Of a stretch of 7,502 nt of DNA, positions 6,171 to 7,502 are shown piece after piece. This DNA is from Alphaproteobacteria bacterium. Lineage in GTDB: Bacteria; Pseudomonadota; Alphaproteobacteria; UBA6615. A program made the position numbers and the translations under genes. Where the stretch lies: the NCBI GenBank assembly GCA_029243445.1, contig JAQWSA010000139.1:1-7502 (forward strand), given 5' to 3'. The notes below the pieces were generated by a model, which saw only the letters and a program-made list of their open reading frames with translations, searched no databases and was not told where the DNA came from. Position 1 is the first letter of the stretch. Every line of letters starts with the position of its first letter.

Positions 6171-6236
6171 TAGGTTTTAGTTTAAAGAGGTTGGTTCAAA
6201 AACATTTAAATTCTACTCATTCAAAACTAAACCCTA
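6171..6236. repeat. Imperfect inverted repeat spanning the convergent SDR/bicupin ends
   Basis: TAGGTTTTAGTTT (6171-6183) is complementary to AAACTAAACCCTA (6224-6236) at 12 of 13 positions, the exception being a G-U or mismatch. The loop is 40 nt. The right arm overlaps the last codons of the bicupin gene. No U-tract follows on either strand. It may help end transcription of convergent genes or be chance in AT-rich DNA. Confidence 0.3.
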
Positions 6237-7143
6237 TTGTACGCAAGTGATAGTAGAGCCCACCATCCTGCATAACTAAGCTTAACATCCTTTCATCACC
6301 CTCATTATGATGTTCATGCAAATCGGCTGGAGGAGTAATCATGATAGCGTATTTGTGCCAATCAACTCTTTCACCTTCAATTACCGAATAAACGTTATTG
6401 CTTTGAATAGGTAAAGTCATAGCTACTGAATTATGCCTATGTGGTCTTTGTATTTCATTAGCATCCAATGAGTTCATCGCCAGAGCAATCGACGGGTGAA
6501 TATCTCGCATTTTTTGTCGTTTTTCGCTACTAAAGTGTAGCGCCAATCCGGTTACATTAGGATCAGCTTTTTGTTCATCGTGAACCAATGCCATTTCACT
6601 CAAAATCTCAGCCTCCCTATAAAGGGCAGCCTGTGTCGGTGCATTCTCAGGGCTAGGGGCATCAAGATTATGAAAAATTAACTCAGGTTCATTCGTTACC
6701 TGAAAGAGCACTGCACCATCTTCTCCAGCAACTATTTCTGTTTCATCACCACCTGGTAAGGCAAAGACATCTCCCGATGACCAATATATTGTTTCATCTG
6801 CTTTTGAGGCATTACCTGAACCAGAAATTCCATAATAGATCTCTCCAGAGGCTCTAAATTTTCCTTTAAGAGATTGACCTGCGTTAATCCTTGCATAGCG
6901 GCCTAGCATTAAAGGTGTTGTAGCTGGATAATCAAATCCCATTTGAGCACCAACATCTAAAACTATCCACTCAGTTTGTGTGTCGGGAGCCAATGCTCTT
7001 TTAATCTCATCAATAAAAACATATTTTGGAACTGCAGGCCTTTTAATTGTAAAAATGTTAGCCGGACTATCATATCGGGCACGTTCTTCAAAAACCGTCT
7101 TATCTTCTTTATGGTTTAAAACGTTTTCTTTATGTCCATCCAT
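6217..7143 (-). CDS. Bicupin protein, gentisate 1,2-dioxygenase-like (distant)
   Basis: 308-residue protein with two cupin-like halves. The C-terminal half has RPHRHNSVAM (H235, H237), NVYSVIEGERVDW and PPADLHEHHNEGDE (H276, H278, H279), a plausible His-based metal site resembling gentisate and hydroxynaphthoate dioxygenases. The N-terminal half has cupin-like strands (EIYYGISGSGN, then IYWSSGDVFALPGG) but no histidines there, so it probably binds no metal. In gentisate dioxygenase, as I recall, iron sits in the N-terminal cupin, so true gentisate activity is doubtful. ATG 7143 is preceded by AGGAGA at 7 nt. It lies 79 bp downstream of the MDR gene on the same strand and may share its transcript. 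It could be a ring-cleaving dioxygenase, an isomerase or a binding protein; the fold is more certain than the reaction. Confidence 0.75.
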   Translation of the reverse strand: MDGHKENVLNHKEDKTVFEERARYDSPANIFTIKRPAVPKYVFIDEIKRALAPDTQTEWIVLDVGAQMGFDYPATTPLMLGRYARINAGQSLKGKFRASGEIYYGISGSGNASKADETIYWSSGDVFALPGGDETEIVAGEDGAVLFQVTNEPELIFHNLDAPSPENAPTQAALYREAEILSEMALVHDEQKADPNVTGLALHFSSEKRQKMRDIHPSIALAMNSLDANEIQRPHRHNSVAMTLPIQSNNVYSVIEGERVDWHKYAIMITPPADLHEHHNEGDERMLSLVMQDGGLYYHLRTIGFSFE

Positions 7144-7222
7144 AGATTTTTCTCCTATTATCTATGTGCCTTATAAATTTTACTTAAAACATTAATAATA
7201 AATTTATAACCCTAAAAATAAA

Positions 7223-7502
7223 TTATGGCTTTAAAATTATCTTACCTCTAACCTCCCGGCGATCTAATATCTCATGGGCTAAACGTGCCTCGGCAAGAGC
7301 CAGTCTCTTATAAAGAGGTGGATTTAATTCTCCCTGAGCAAACCGTTCTACAACAGATTCAATAATTTCTTTGCGTTTTTGTAAATTATCATCATAACAA
7401 TGCCATGAAAAACAGCGGACGGCTAGGCTCTTTGCTGCACGTTTACGCATAGCAGAAAACAATTCTTCGTCAGGCATACCAGATAAAGCGTTAAAGGATA
7501 CA
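7223..7502 (-). CDS. Quinone-oxidoreductase-like MDR protein, C-terminal part only
   Basis: The frame is open to the window edge, giving about 93 residues of the C-terminus; ATG 7477 is an internal Met, not a start. The end, ALAEARLAHEILDRREVRGKIILKP, is the typical close of zinc-independent medium-chain reductases (NADPH:quinone oxidoreductase/zeta-crystallin type), where a helix 'AxxAHxxLxxRxxxGKIIL' caps the cofactor domain. The preceding part (SFNALSGMPDEELF, then AVRCFSWHCYDD) fits the substrate-side strand and helix of the same family. It is upstream of the bicupin gene in the direction of transcription, with a 79-bp AT-rich gap holding no clear hairpin. Cofactor and zinc-binding residues are outside the window, so family placement rests on the C-terminus. 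Confidence 0.7.
   Translation of the reverse strand, partial: VSFNALSGMPDEELFSAMRKRAAKSLAVRCFSWHCYDDNLQKRKEIIESVVERFAQGELNPPLYKRLALAEARLAHEILDRREVRGKIILKP

Noticed and set aside
7144..7222. Separate promoter for the bicupin gene (TATAAG with TTATTA upstream on the minus strand)
   Set aside because: The match is weak and the gap is very AT-rich, so it is not distinguishable from background.

Overview
This AT-rich window reads as bacterial and most likely alphaproteobacterial. The best clue is a GTTC-N7-GTTC direct repeat, the LexA (SOS) box type of Alphaproteobacteria, in the promoter of a Y-family DNA polymerase. The gene content (OsmC, GMC oxidoreductase, SDR, bicupin, quinone-oxidoreductase-like protein) would suit a free-living heterotroph. 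Genus cannot be told from the sequence alone.

Layout, left to right. (1) 2-733 (+): the C-terminal part of an OsmC-family protein, cut by the window edge. (2) 813-2371 (+): a compact SOS operon, with a promoter and LexA box, a DinB/UmuC-type translesion polymerase (867-2120), and a coupled 84-residue four-cysteine, zinc-ribbon-like protein (2117-2371) that overlaps it by 4 nt. (3) 2416-3042 (-): a DsbA/FrnE-type thiol oxidoreductase whose CPWC active site is encoded as TGA-Pro-Trp-Cys. The in-frame TGA sits exactly where the nucleophilic Cys belongs. It is preceded by a well-placed ATG with a strong Shine-Dalgarno, and followed by a hairpin with bacterial SECIS geometry. I interpret it as a selenoprotein (U15-P-W-C18). 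A routine gene call would start at GTG 2976 and lose the active site. (4) 3113-3625 (+): a carboxymuconolactone-decarboxylase/AhpD-fold protein, divergent from the selenoprotein across a 70-nt gap with overlapping -10-like elements. (5) 3717-5321 (-): a GMC-family FAD oxidoreductase, divergent from (6) 5431-6159 (+), an SDR-fold protein lacking the usual catalytic Ser and Tyr. (7) 6217-7143 (-): a bicupin protein distantly like gentisate dioxygenase. (8) 7223-7502 (-): the C-terminal end of a quinone-oxidoreductase-like MDR protein, upstream of the bicupin on the same strand.

Together the window holds one SOS mutagenesis/repair operon and a set of redox or small-molecule metabolism genes in convergent and divergent pairs. 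No tRNA, rRNA, CRISPR, insertion sequence or phage signature was seen. No stretch over 300 bases lacks a gene. The two points most worth following up are the UxxC FrnE-like selenoprotein and the SOS-controlled polymerase plus zinc-ribbon pair.
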